60,358 nt of DNA from assembly GCF_009725235.1 (NCBI RefSeq), contig NZ_WJFC01000068.1, positions 1-60,358 on the forward strand. The letters are read 5' to 3'. How positions within the stretch are numbered: position 1 is the first letter of the stretch; each line of letters opens with the position of its first letter. Below are positions 1 to 8,526 of the stretch, in pieces. The notes under the pieces were generated by a model. That model made no database searches, was not told the DNA's origin, and saw only the letters and a list, made by a program, of their open reading frames with translations. Source of the DNA: Scytonema sp. UIC 10036. Its GTDB lineage: Bacteria; Cyanobacteriota; Cyanobacteriia; Cyanobacteriales; Nostocaceae. Position numbers and translations under genes: made by a program.

Positions 1-143
1 TTTTCAGTTAGTTGCTGGATATTTGCTACCAGTACATCGATAGTGGCATCATGTCCCAGTACTGTTTCGCCAACGTTAGCAAACAGAGTTTCTAGGCGGC
101 TGAGTCGTTCCTCAATGCTTGGTGGTTGTCCTGCATTGGTCAT
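1..143 (-). CDS. Partial hypothetical protein, coiled-coil-like
   Basis: Reading leftwards, an ATG at 143 opens a frame that runs off the window edge, so only about 47 N-terminal residues are present. They include IEERLSRLETLFANVGETV, a heptad-like pattern typical of short coiled-coil proteins. The ATG overlaps the TGA of the upstream ribbon-helix-helix gene (ATGA overlap), so the two are probably translationally coupled, with GAGGAGG-like sequence just upstream. I do not recognise the family. A small partner of a plasmid- or toxin-antitoxin-type regulator is possible but is inference. Confidence 0.6.
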   Translation of the reverse strand, partial: MTNAGQPPSIEERLSRLETLFANVGETVLGHDATIDVLVANIQQLTE

Positions 144-337
144 TTGTCCTCCTCGTTTTCTTGAAGCCATTTAATAATCAGTTGATTTAAAACAGAATCC
201 ATGTCACTGCCAGCCTTTAAGCAAGCAATTTTAAATCTTAAATGAATGTCTTTTGGTACTCTCGCTCGAACAAATACGTGGTCGTTGGCGCTCCTCGGCA
301 TATATCTTTTATATAGCTCTATCGCTCCAGTGTACAT
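140..337 (-). CDS. Small ribbon-helix-helix-like regulator
   Basis: The 65-residue protein has a basic N-terminus, then VFVRARVPKDIHLRFKIAC and a helical C-terminus. A short strand followed by two amphipathic helices is the ribbon-helix-helix (Arc/MetJ/ParG-like) pattern of DNA-binding antitoxins and partition regulators. It overlaps the next gene by four bases. Its start codon sits inside an inverted repeat (332-348), and a cluster of GAGCTATA repeats lies upstream, which suggests autoregulation. The family call is from pattern only; the exact subfamily is unknown. Confidence 0.65.
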   Translation of the reverse strand: MYTGAIELYKRYMPRSANDHVFVRARVPKDIHLRFKIACLKAGSDMDSVLNQLIIKWLQENEEDK

Positions 338-426
338 ATATAATGTACGCTTATTTTGGAGATACAGAGCTATAAGAGAACAACTTTGGAGCTATAGCGC
401 TATTGGAGCTATAAAGCTATAATAGC
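313..426. promoter_or_regulatory. Iteron-like GAGCTATA cluster and inverted repeat
   Basis: GAGCTAT occurs at 367-373, 389-395 and 406-412, a variant AAGCTATA starts at 414, and the inverse ATAGCTC is at 313-319. GTACAT and ATGTAC form an inverted repeat (332-348) over the start codon of the ribbon-helix-helix gene. The arrangement fits an operator array for that protein. A replication or partition iteron is the alternative. From 427 to 787 I see no further gene or obvious structure. Confidence 0.5.
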
Positions 427-787
427 AATGTAAGCGCAAAACGACCAGAGCAAGCGTAAAACGTATGACGTTTTCCAGTTTGGTTGCAACACTAGGTCTA
501 ATACCGTTTACAAGCTGAATTTTTCAAGACTTTTAGATAGTTGCATTCATTGCGGCAGCTTTGTGCTGTTGCACTACTGAACATGACAATCATATGATGT
601 GCTTGCATTACCGTCCAGCCGACGCAGATTGACAAAGTGGTGGATAATGCCAATCCAGCAACAGCAGTTTTTTACACAATTATCTTAACAGACCGCATCG
701 AAATCATTGTCAGGGTTCTAAAGCATATCACTAATGCTCTAAATACAACAATGAGCGAATTTTTGCGAGCCGTAGAGGAATCTTTAA

Positions 788-1466
788 GTGTTGACAGACA
801 ATGAAATAGAAAGATTAAGGAAAGCCATAATTGCTACTGTAGCATCTCCGGTTATTGGCTCGATAGAAGATTATGCTTGGGAAGCAATTTTTCATTATGT
901 CAAAGATATTCCTCTTTCCGATCCAGCTTTAGGACGTAGCAAACTTCTTTATGATGCTGTTGATATTACGACTCAAACTGGTTGGTCAATGAAATCGCTT
1001 CAACTTAATAATCTCACACCAGGAAACACGTTTTTTTTTGTAATTCAGAGGGCAGATGTGATTAAAAAAGCTAATCAACTTGGCTTTCCTGGTCTTACCG
1101 AACTCTCTTCACCACAAGAATTAGGAGCAGCTATTATTCAACATTGGAACGAAAAGATTTTAACAAGCCAGTTACGAAGGTATACTTTTAAAAAATATAC
1201 AAGGTACTGAATATGTTTATTGTGAATATGAACTCGAAGCACTCGATCCAACTACCTTTTCGTGGGCTTGGACGGTCAATAAAATTTCTGGGAAACAAGG
1301 AGCAGGTTTACAAGGAAGTATTGCAGGCAAAACAGATTTAGTATGGTACAAAAATCAAAAACAACTTTTCAAAGCCAGAACAATACTTCCCAACGCAATT
1401 CGTATTAATCTTGAACGAATTCGTCTTATACCCGCTCGATACGTAGAAACTATGCTTGCTGCCTGA
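788..1466 (+). pseudogene. Frameshifted gene, likely type II restriction endonuclease
   Basis: An intact frame runs from 788 (TTG/ATG-type start region) to a TGA at 1208. Coding-like sequence then continues in the +1 frame from about 1185 to a TGA at 1464-1466, giving residues such as TILPNAIRINLERIRLIPAR. The switch falls at a run of T and A (about 1186-1195), so a single indel explains it. The adjacent convergent gene is a deleted C5 cytosine methyltransferase, so this is most simply its nuclease partner; TGWSMKSLQ could be part of a nuclease core. The nuclease assignment is mainly from context. A sequencing error at the homopolymer cannot be excluded. Confidence 0.5.
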
Positions 1467-1476
1467 CAATCGCAAA

Positions 1477-1727
1477 TCAACAACCCTTTGCTTGATAACA
1501 ATTCTGAAGCAAACATCTAGCAATTGCTTTAGCCAAAAGCGGAGGAACAGATTCACCAATTTGAGAAGCCATATCGGTATATGACCCTACAAAGTAAAAG
1601 TTATCTGGATAAGAATGCAACCTTGCTGCCTCTCGTATTGTGATAGTTCTATTTTGTGTAGGATGAAGTGAAATCCCGTAGTTAATCCACCCGCACCAGC
1701 AAATAAATCAATTAATTTATACATCAT
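1477..1727 (-). pseudogene. C5 cytosine DNA methyltransferase, internally deleted
   Basis: The first codons read MYKLIDLFAGAGGLTTGF, the SAM-binding motif I of Dcm-type methyltransferases. A few bases later, in another frame, come REAARLHSYPDNF and QIGESVPPLLAKAIA, the C-terminal motifs IX and X. Everything between is missing: the PCQ catalytic loop, the ENV motif and the target-recognition domain, roughly 200 or more codons. The junction is near 1650-1665. The protein cannot methylate DNA. It lies convergent to the frameshifted putative nuclease, so the whole restriction-modification unit is dead. Confidence 0.85.
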
Positions 1728-1925
1728 ATTTTGAATACTATAGTAATCATCTCATATTGTCAACAGATTTTAGAGATGTTGATAAGCTTTCTTCACTCTG
1801 AATCTCTCCTTAAAAGTACAAATTCCCTTCTTCCTTAGGAGAAGGGAGAAGGGTGATGAATAAATTCAGCAACGCCAAACTAGGTGGGATGTTACCACCT
1901 GCGATATTGACAACGCTATTCTGAA

Positions 1926-2141
1926 TTAGCGACAAGACTCATGGACTATGGCAACTACAAACAAACAGAAGATAAAGATTGCAATGCGGAAAAGCCATGG
2001 CAAGAAAATGGAGAATAGAAGTATTGAAACAGTAGAAACTCCAAAAATTTGGGAGATGACATGTACGATCGCAAAACCAAGTAAAGTCCACAGAAAATAT
2101 TTCAGACCCTTACAAGCCCAGTTAAATAGATTGCTCGTCAT
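1926..2141 (-). CDS. Small two-helix membrane protein, unknown
   Basis: The 71-residue protein has two long hydrophobic stretches (about residues 15-35 and 38-65), so it is probably a two-span inner-membrane protein. An AAGGG lies about eight bases before the ATG. An overlapping plus-strand frame at 1948-2166 is less convincing because it is highly basic and has no ribosome site. It may be co-transcribed with the next small gene upstream (2283-2495), 141 bp away. Function unknown. Confidence 0.45.
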   Translation of the reverse strand: MTSNLFNWACKGLKYFLWTLLGFAIVHVISQIFGVSTVSILLFSIFLPWLFRIAIFIFCLFVVAIVHESCR

Positions 2142-2282
2142 GATTTTTGCCCTTTTTGAGAATTAATTGTGAGATAGACGCACCCCCGACTACAATTGAC
2201 GAAGGTAACGATGGACTCAGGAAAACCTATTAATAGATGCATTCCGGACCCTGACTTACTGTGTTAGAGAATGAAAAACAAC

Positions 2283-2495
2283 TCAAGCTAATTTTCGTTT
2301 GAGTAGATTGGTTTGACTTTCAGGTGGTGGCAAATCATTTGAACACGGAGAAGAACCGCCTTGTACCTTGACTTGTAAGCTCCAAGGTGCGACTTGTACA
2401 GTGATGGCACCATCAAATTTTGCTATTATCCCTAAAAGAGTAGTAAGCAAAGCCAAATAGACAAAATACCGAAAATTTTGGTTCAATGAAATCAC
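2283..2495 (-). CDS. Small N-terminally anchored protein, unknown
   Basis: A GTG start at 2495 is chosen because a strong GGAGG lies seven bases upstream. The 70-residue product has one hydrophobic segment (about residues 10-30), consistent with a signal anchor, then a polar tail containing SSPCSNDLPPPES. Same strand as the small membrane gene at 1926-2141. I do not recognise it. Confidence 0.55.
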   Translation of the reverse strand: MISLNQNFRYFVYLALLTTLLGIIAKFDGAITVQVAPWSLQVKVQGGSSPCSNDLPPPESQTNLLKRKLA

Positions 2496-2720
2496 GTTTG
2501 CCCTCCAAGCAATTCATTAATTTGTTGTGCTAGTTGCTAGAGACAAAAAAGCAGATATGCGAATCTCCAACAGCATCTGTCGTGGTTCTTCCATCAATGC
2601 GCTGTTAGCAGATATTTATTCAATTGTTTGGAAACACTCTCACGCCAAAATTAAAGCTTTATTCAGTGGACTAAGGATAGAGTTGGTCAATGGGGAGTGA
2701 GATCCTCCCACAAGTACTCT

Positions 2721-2750
2721 CTCGTTCCCAGCCAGAGCCTGGGAACGAGG
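2721..2750. repeat. Dispersed palindromic repeat, short form
   Basis: CTCGTTCCCAG (2721-2731) and CTGGGAACGAG (2739-2749) form a perfect 11-bp inverted repeat with a 7-base loop. This is the minimal form of an element found in six places in the window. It lies in the 530-bp gap between 2496 and 3025, which otherwise holds only AT-rich promoter-like sequence. Confidence 0.85.
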
Positions 2751-2892
2751 TGGGGGTAAGACCTTTCAAGAAGTCGGGGATCTAGAATAGCCAAATAGTG
2801 TAATTTGACCATACATGTTAATACTAGAATCATTATTCAAATAAATTGTGTAGTATAAAATACAAAAATTTAAGTTTTATCATAAATAATGT

Positions 2893-3000
2893 AAACTCAA
2901 TATACACGTTAATGCTGAAACTATATATACTTTTGAGTTTATGTATAAATTAACACGGAATATCACTCAGGAAGATTTACAATGTAAATTAGATTTACAT
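2893..3000 (+). promoter_or_regulatory. AT-rich control region with palindromes upstream of the HTH gene
   Basis: AAACTCAA (2893-2900) pairs with TTGAGTTT (2933-2940). ATTTACA-A-TGTAAAT forms a palindrome at 2975-2989, and AGATTTACA recurs 18 bp later (2992-3000). The second pair lies 25-50 bp before the ATG of an HTH-containing gene, a typical position for an autoregulatory operator. Function is inferred from symmetry and position only. Confidence 0.4.
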
Positions 3001-3025
3001 TTATATTGTGCACTAAATTAAGAAA

Positions 3026-5566
3026 ATGGGCAGAGAAAGTGTTGGAGACCAAGAAGCGCTGCGCGAGATGCTCCACTTCTTCCTAGAGAAAATGGGAGCA
3101 ACGCAGGTAGAGCTGTCAGAAGGGATGGGTGTTAGCCGACCGGTGGTCATCGATTTTCTTAATAAGGAAAAAGAACGGTTACCTGTCGATCGCGAAGGCT
3201 TGATCCAACTGTGCAAAAATCTTCGCAGTCGTAGAGCATCCAAAAGAAAATTAAAAAGGGAGAGTGAAAAAACTTCAGAAAAAGAAAAAATAGAATCAAA
3301 TCCTGACGAACTGCGAAAGTTATTGGGAGACACAGGAGCAGATGAACTACTGGAGTCTGCTGGTTTCTTACCAGAGAAAACAAAGATTATCCGAGTTACC
3401 TCAGAGAGATTTTTTCAAGTAGCGCAAATAGCTGCATTGCTGGAGTTATTGGAATTGGGAGATTTCCGCTCTACATCTCAAGAGTTTTTGGCAATCGCAA
3501 GCAACAAGATAGCGATCGCAAGTCACAAGCTTTTTTTAAATTCTTCCGACACTCAGGAGAACGATTCCCTTGGGTATTTCATTGAAAACTTGAGGAAATC
3601 CTATCCAACCTTAGGTTTAAAACTGAGATTGGAGGTTATTGAGAAACTACAGCGAACGTGGGAAAGACTAAAAGCTGGTGGAAAAACAAACTTTTCTCGG
3701 CAAGAAGCAATTGCGCTTTTCCTAAGTATTACTATTAAAGAGCAAATGCTTAAATATCCAACAAATCTCCATATGAGAGTTCAAAAGTTGGAATTCAAAA
3801 CATTATCGCGAACTATCGATTCGGAAAAGGAATATAACGATCTTTACTGTAAATTTTTACAAATCAGCCATCAGGCAGAGTGCGAGTTGAAGACCCCTAG
3901 TATGTGCTCAACAATACAATCAGATGCACAATCCCTCAATCCGCTCAATCCCGTGATTATGGCAATGGTCACTTGTAGCTTTAGTCATGATGGCAAATCT
4001 TATGAATTTCTTGAATGGATGTATACCTCTAGCAACACGATAGTGGAAAATGCTATTGGTGCATGTAGCTTACACATGGGCTTAACTGAAGAAATAGCCA
4101 ACGTTACCCTATCAACAAAAACCTTAGACAGCAGTATTGATTCCTTAGTTGAAACAACAGTAGTTTTAGGAACTCAACAACAGTACCAAGGGATTTGGGT
4201 CGATAGAGACTCAATGATTACTATGCTGCAAGCAATTGTTTGTGCTGTAAAGCAATGGCTAGCAGAGCAAAGTTGGAATAGAGAACTCAATTTAGAAATT
4301 TATGCTTCAGTCTGTAAAACTCTCTCCGATTTAAGGAAAAGACTAACCAAAGTCAGGATGGCTTTTCAAAATTTTCAGTTCCTTGATGAAGAATGTCGCT
4401 CAACACAAATTAAGAGAATTGCTGATACAGCTAGAGATGAATTGAAGAAAATTCCTAAAGAGAAAATTTACTTTTCATATCGCCTCAACTTCTATCGTTG
4501 CTATTTCCTGGCAAAACGACTGGAGCTAAGGCTATCAAATTTCCAAGGGAATATCAGTAATGCCAAACTGCTCATTCAAACAATTAAAGAAACCCTTGAA
4601 GAAGACTGGGAAATCAAGAAACAGCTAGTTCCCATTCAAGCCCTGATCCAATCAGAAATTTATTTATATGAACTTTCTTGCGGACATAACCCAGATTTGT
4701 TTGAATCAAGTAAGAGGAAAAAGTGGCTTGGATTAGAAGAATGGGACAATCAAATTAGAAAGGCAATTAAACCAGGCTCTTGTTACAAAGACCCTGGATT
4801 AGATATTTATCAAGCCTTATCTGAAATTTATGGAAATGCTGCGCGAATACAGTTTTATCTTTCTAACGATCGTAATTTCCTTGAAGAAGCTGCAGTACAT
4901 TTTCTCAGAGCCGCTCATTATGCATCACGCATTGGTTTAACACAACGAATGGCTAGATGGCTAGCTTTAGCGGGGCGAGTTTGGGTTAGGCTCGGAGATA
5001 GCCATTTGTCAAGACAAGCGTTAAGCTTTGCTGAGAAATTTGCTAAGGCTGATTTAACAACCGGTCACAGCCCTCATTTTTGCCAAGCAGTGCTTTCAGA
5101 AATTTATTTGCTGAAAGGGGAACATTTACTCCTGATTCAAGATGAACCTGTTCAAGCTCTAGAGAATTTTTTGAAAGCACTTAAGGGGGCTGTCTACTTG
5201 GGGTTGAATCGTCGAATGTGCGATGCACTTTCCAATATTGGAAGATGCTCGAAAAAGCTAGGTAACCTCAGCATTAGGGAGGGACTTAGCAGAGTTTTTA
5301 AGGAAGAAGATCGGTTAATTGAATCAAGCAAAAACAAATTCAATCAAATGAGTAATCACACATCTGAGAAAGTTCTAGATTTGCTTTGTAGCTTGTGGAG
5401 TAGAGAAGATAATCCTACCTGGTTTCAGGTGCGGGGTGAGTTTTCTAAACTTGCTGCTCAGACTTGGCAAGGATGGCATGATGATACATCTAAACCAGGA
5501 ATGACGACAAAACACCCCATCGCCGAGCAAATTGAAAGTGAATCTTGGTTGTGTCAAATTATTTAG
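3026..5566 (+). CDS. Large HTH protein with helical-repeat region
   Basis: The 846-residue protein begins with an XRE-like helix-turn-helix (about residues 10-65, including GATQVELSEGMGVSRPVV), followed by a basic linker (about 68-95). The rest is almost all alpha-helical, with TPR-like helices toward the C-terminus (about 600-760; for example AAVHFLRAAHYASRIGLTQR). There is no nucleotide-binding P-loop that I can see and no membrane segment. Cyanobacteria carry many such HTH plus TPR proteins without assigned roles. It stands alone, flanked by palindromic repeats and toxin-antitoxin debris, and may control itself through the upstream palindromes. A regulatory or defence-type sensor role is speculation. 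Confidence 0.7.
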   Translation: MGRESVGDQEALREMLHFFLEKMGATQVELSEGMGVSRPVVIDFLNKEKERLPVDREGLIQLCKNLRSRRASKRKLKRESEKTSEKEKIESNPDELRKLLGDTGADELLESAGFLPEKTKIIRVTSERFFQVAQIAALLELLELGDFRSTSQEFLAIASNKIAIASHKLFLNSSDTQENDSLGYFIENLRKSYPTLGLKLRLEVIEKLQRTWERLKAGGKTNFSRQEAIALFLSITIKEQMLKYPTNLHMRVQKLEFKTLSRTIDSEKEYNDLYCKFLQISHQAECELKTPSMCSTIQSDAQSLNPLNPVIMAMVTCSFSHDGKSYEFLEWMYTSSNTIVENAIGACSLHMGLTEEIANVTLSTKTLDSSIDSLVETTVVLGTQQQYQGIWVDRDSMITMLQAIVCAVKQWLAEQSWNRELNLEIYASVCKTLSDLRKRLTKVRMAFQNFQFLDEECRSTQIKRIADTARDELKKIPKEKIYFSYRLNFYRCYFLAKRLELRLSNFQGNISNAKLLIQTIKETLEEDWEIKKQLVPIQALIQSEIYLYELSCGHNPDLFESSKRKKWLGLEEWDNQIRKAIKPGSCYKDPGLDIYQALSEIYGNAARIQFYLSNDRNFLEEAAVHFLRAAHYASRIGLTQRMARWLALAGRVWVRLGDSHLSRQALSFAEKFAKADLTTGHSPHFCQAVLSEIYLLKGEHLLLIQDEPVQALENFLKALKGAVYLGLNRRMCDALSNIGRCSKKLGNLSIREGLSRVFKEEDRLIESSKNKFNQMSNHTSEKVLDLLCSLWSREDNPTWFQVRGEFSKLAAQTWQGWHDDTSKPGMTTKHPIAEQIESESWLCQII

Positions 5567-5581
5567 GGATTGGGGATTCAC

Positions 5582-5699
5582 CTCGTTCCCAGGCGGAGCC
5601 TGGGAATGCCTCACGGGAGGCTCTGCCTCCTGTACTCTACCACAGAGTGCGAGGCAGTATCCCACAGTAATGCATTCTGTGCCAGAGGCTGGGAACGAG
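5582..5699. repeat. Dispersed palindromic repeat, composite form
   Basis: It begins with CTCGTTCCCAGGCGGAGCC and ends with CTGGGAACGAG (5689-5699). Inside are a GGGAGGCTCTGCCTCC hairpin and a CTCTACCACAGAG hairpin. The 36108-36227 copy has nearly the same internal plan. The small frames predicted across it are by-products of the repeat. Confidence 0.85.
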
Positions 5700-5715
5700 A
5701 GTGGGTATCTACTCA

Positions 5716-5988
5716 TCAGAATTTATGCGATGAACCACTAGTACTCGGCATATCAGGAACTACACTGCGGCTAATTTCGCTCATTGTTACGGCTATATCA
5801 AAGTCTAGCGTTACAATTACAAACCCTGAATTTGCGTTTTCAAGAATACTTTTGAGTCTTTCCAAGGCGACGACTGGTAATTTAGATTTTTCCACCAAAT
5901 ATATAACTTCTACCAAAGTTATGGAAGCTACATAAATTGAGTCACCAGCTGTATATGCTTCATCAATTGCCTTTGTAGCGTTGTCCAC
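5716..5988 (-). pseudogene. PIN-domain (VapC-like) toxin fragment
   Basis: The core IYVASITLVEVIYLVEKSKL followed by LDFDIAVTMSEI and VVPDMP matches the middle of VapC-type PIN ribonucleases. The N-terminal strand with the first catalytic Asp is missing, and the frame departs from the family pattern right after VPDMP, so the C-terminal acidic residues are gone too. Its 5' end runs into the antitoxin remnant in another frame, which implies a deletion at that junction. The product should not be an active RNase. Confidence 0.75.
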
Positions 5989-6222
5989 ATCTCACGCCGC
6001 ACTTGAGCAATATCTTCTGAAGTGATATTGACATTTAAATCAGCCCAAAGTCCTTTAAGAGAACGGCGTGGACGCTCTACTTGATTTTTTTGTGCTAAAA
6101 ATTCAACAAAATTTAATACCTCTTGCTGTTTTTCTACAGGCAGCAATAAGCCGGGTACGGCTTGCGCTTCGCGAACGCATTTTTGCTAATACGTTTTGTT
6201 CTATATTCAACGGTTGTTGCAT
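5928..6222 (-). pseudogene. VapB-like (DUF2281-type) antitoxin remnant
   Basis: An ATG at 6222 with GGA upstream starts MQQPLNIEQNVLAKMR. The expected continuation, LPVEKQQEVLNFVEFLAQK, resumes in another frame after a foreign GC-rich stretch at about 6150-6179. The end, EDIAQVRREMW, then runs into toxin sequence. The antitoxin is therefore broken by an insertion near its N-terminus and by a deletion that removed its stop codon and the toxin start. Confidence 0.7.
6150..6179. repeat. Short palindromic insertion inside the antitoxin gene
   Basis: GCGTTCGCGAAGCGCAAGCC (minus strand) plus a few bases splits the antitoxin reading frame. GCGTTCGCG-type motifs are common mobile short repeats in cyanobacterial genomes; a related GCGTTCGCGCAGCGG lies near 50224. 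The insert is about 26-30 bp and shifts the frame. Confidence 0.55.
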
Positions 6223-6380
6223 ATATTGTTCCTTTTACATTGCTACCTGAATTATACCTGTTTTTACATTGGGAAGAAGTTGAGCGTGAAAAAGCGCAAC
6301 TGAGAGGTAGATGTTTTTCAGAATAAGGAGTGAGGAGTGAAAAGTTAAGAGCGCTTATCTTTGTTCCTCACTCATCGGTT

Positions 6381-7499
6381 TTAATGGTGGTGATGGTGAT
6401 GATGACCTACAGCTAAGTGAGGATTCACTGTCACCGCTTCTTCTGACAGCAACTCAGCAATGTGAGCATTTGCCCATTCTGCTGCCATTGCCAAAAATGC
6501 TGGATCGTCGTTAACGCAAGGCATTTGCACGTAATTGATACCAGAATGCTTTTTCTCTAGAGCATGAATAATGTGATGTACATCCAATAGAGTTTCGTGG
6601 TTTTCCGTTGCAAAGCCAATTGGCATAAATACGATCGCTTTGGCACCTAATTGAATCAAATTGTTTGCAGCTTGTTCGACGTTTGGCTGCGTCCATTCAA
6701 TTAAAGGTGTGTCATGGTTAAGCCAACCAACAGAGATGAGGGGGTAGCGGTTGATTAACTTATCCCGCACTAAATCATAAAGTGCTTGACTTTCAGTGAT
6801 GCCAGAGGTAAAGCCTTTAGCTTTATGGGGACAACCGTGATTCATCAGAATAATGCCGATTTGGGAAGGGAGATAAGCATTGATTAAATCGGCATTAATT
6901 TTTTCTTCAACGAGATGAGCCATCAAATCGATGTAAGCTGGCTCGTTGTAAAAAGAAGGGATATAACGCTGTCCTTTCACCCAGTGTTCCTTACCATCTG
7001 CCATCTTGGCTAAAGCATTGTTAACTTGCTCAATGGCAATACCACTGGTGAAGATAGAATCAACCACTAGCAGTGGATAGATAAGTATTTTATCAAAACC
7101 CTCGTTTTTGATTTCTGCTAGGACTTGTTTGGGAAGAAAAGGGGCGCAGAAGTTGAAAGCTTTGAAGACTTTCACCCCTTCTCCCCACTTAGCTTGCAGG
7201 TTTTTCTCAATACCAGCCCGTTGTTTTTCAAAGATAGAGTTGTGTGGGGAAATGAAATCATGATGCTGGTGTCCCCACTCGTGACGGTCAAATAATGCTA
7301 AAAGCTTTGCCAAGGGAGGATAAACCCAAGTTGGCACTGGTGCAAATTTTGCAGTAAGTAGGTTTAAAGCCTGTTCGTTATAGTTGGCGAAATCCTCATA
7401 ACTTTCAACTTCGCCGTAACCCATAAGCAATACGGCGACACGTTGTTGACCTAATGCGTCCTGGTGTGATTTTTGTAGTTTTTCGGGCGTAGCAACCAC
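6381..7499 (-). CDS. Ferrochelatase-family protein with C-terminal heptahistidine
   Basis: This 372-residue protein has the general plan of the class II chelatase (HemH/CbiX) superfamily. It begins RVAVLLMGYGEVESYEDF and carries the conserved LMNHGCPHKAKGF and VFMPIGFATENHETLLDV segments, the latter resembling the H-E metal site region. Ferrochelatases insert Fe2+ into protoporphyrin. Cyanobacterial HemH usually ends in a chlorophyll-binding-like helix; here the tail is instead GHHHHHHH, encoded by mixed CAT/CAC codons and so natural. A His-rich tail suggests metal capture, as in some CbiX proteins. The start is GTG at 7499 with GAGGAAG seven bases upstream. The actual metal and tetrapyrrole are unknown. 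Confidence 0.8.
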   Translation of the reverse strand: MVATPEKLQKSHQDALGQQRVAVLLMGYGEVESYEDFANYNEQALNLLTAKFAPVPTWVYPPLAKLLALFDRHEWGHQHHDFISPHNSIFEKQRAGIEKNLQAKWGEGVKVFKAFNFCAPFLPKQVLAEIKNEGFDKILIYPLLVVDSIFTSGIAIEQVNNALAKMADGKEHWVKGQRYIPSFYNEPAYIDLMAHLVEEKINADLINAYLPSQIGIILMNHGCPHKAKGFTSGITESQALYDLVRDKLINRYPLISVGWLNHDTPLIEWTQPNVEQAANNLIQLGAKAIVFMPIGFATENHETLLDVHHIIHALEKKHSGINYVQMPCVNDDPAFLAMAAEWANAHIAELLSEEAVTVNPHLAVGHHHHHHH

Positions 7500-7783
7500 A
7501 ATAACTTCCTCTATACAACTTCAAGAGTGTTCTTTTTTGTACTTGTAAAATTCTATCCTATGCCCCCCCACAGGATGAAAAAGTTACCTTTAGTAATACT
7601 TATGGTGTTATACTCCTATCTATCTACAGAAGGATGAAGTATGAATTACTCATCCCCCGAACTCTTCTCCCTTAGGATGCTTACTGAAGATAAGTGCGAA
7701 ATGTTTCATTTTTATAAGAAATGTTAAGATATTCGCTTTAATGTCAATTGTATGTATTGAAACTTGATGCGAAGCTTTTACAC

Positions 7784-8347
7784 TTAAAACTTCGGCATCA
7801 GTAATTGCTGAGCAGTCAGGTTAATTTGTGGAAAAGTTTGCGATACAATCCTTCGCTCGCCACTAAATACTGTTTGATGATAAATTGAACCAGCTAGCAA
7901 ACAGACTGTTACTTTATTTTCTAACGGATCGACAATCCAATATTCATTAACACCAAAGGCAGCGTACTCTAATGTTTTGATAGCATAGTCGCGCTCAACA
8001 GATTCGGGAGATACGACTTCAACAATGAGTGGTGGTGCAGTTCTAAGAATCGCCGATTTCTTTTCAATGGACACAGCTTGTTGTTGAGTCATGACCAATA
8101 CATCAGGACGCCTAATTTGTGTGCCGCAAGCAACTTCTACACCATTGGAACGCGGTTCTAATGTTAGTCCCAGTCGTTGTTTTTCCAAAATAAACTGAAA
8201 TAACACGAAGGTGATGATTGCTTCGTGATTACCAGTACCAGGAGGCATTTCTACCAACACTCCCGAATCAAGTTCGTAACGCTTGTCTGTGCCATCATCA
8301 TAGGTTAGATACTCCTCAACAGTCATTTTTAAAGGTGTGTGGGACAT
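7784..8347 (-). CDS. Uma2 family (DUF820) putative nuclease
   Basis: The 187-residue protein has the usual Uma2 features: MTVEEYLTYDD near the start, then RRPDVLVM and PPLIVEVVSPES, which supply the D and E-x-V of a PD-(D/E)XK nuclease-like core, and YWIVDP later. These proteins are greatly expanded in cyanobacteria and have no established role. AGGAGG lies five bases before the ATG, so expression is likely. It stands alone. Confidence 0.9.
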   Translation of the reverse strand: MSHTPLKMTVEEYLTYDDGTDKRYELDSGVLVEMPPGTGNHEAIITFVLFQFILEKQRLGLTLEPRSNGVEVACGTQIRRPDVLVMTQQQAVSIEKKSAILRTAPPLIVEVVSPESVERDYAIKTLEYAAFGVNEYWIVDPLENKVTVCLLAGSIYHQTVFSGERRIVSQTFPQINLTAQQLLMPKF

Positions 8348-8526
8348 AATTGCCTCCTAATGTATAGTTAGTGGGGGCGTTTAAGACTGGATGTCCTTAT
8401 GATAAATAAACCATTGAGTTGCTACAAAGTGCAATCGTTTAAAAATTTTTGTCTAAAACCTACGTAGGTGGGTTTTGCCTATATAGCCGTGATTTCTCAT
8501 CACCAGGCTACAGACGCTCATACCAT

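Noticed and set aside
1338..1559. Minus-strand 73-codon frame
   Set aside because: It is out of frame with the methyltransferase C-terminal motifs and antisense to the nuclease remnant; a shadow.
1948..2166. Plus-strand small gene overlapping the membrane protein
   Set aside because: Very basic, no ribosome site, and antisense to a more plausible hydrophobic protein; one of the two must be false and this one looks weaker.
6381..6410. His run as cloning-vector contamination
   Set aside because: The codons are mixed CAT/CAC, there is no vector-like flanking sequence, and the downstream sequence is ordinary AT-rich genomic DNA.
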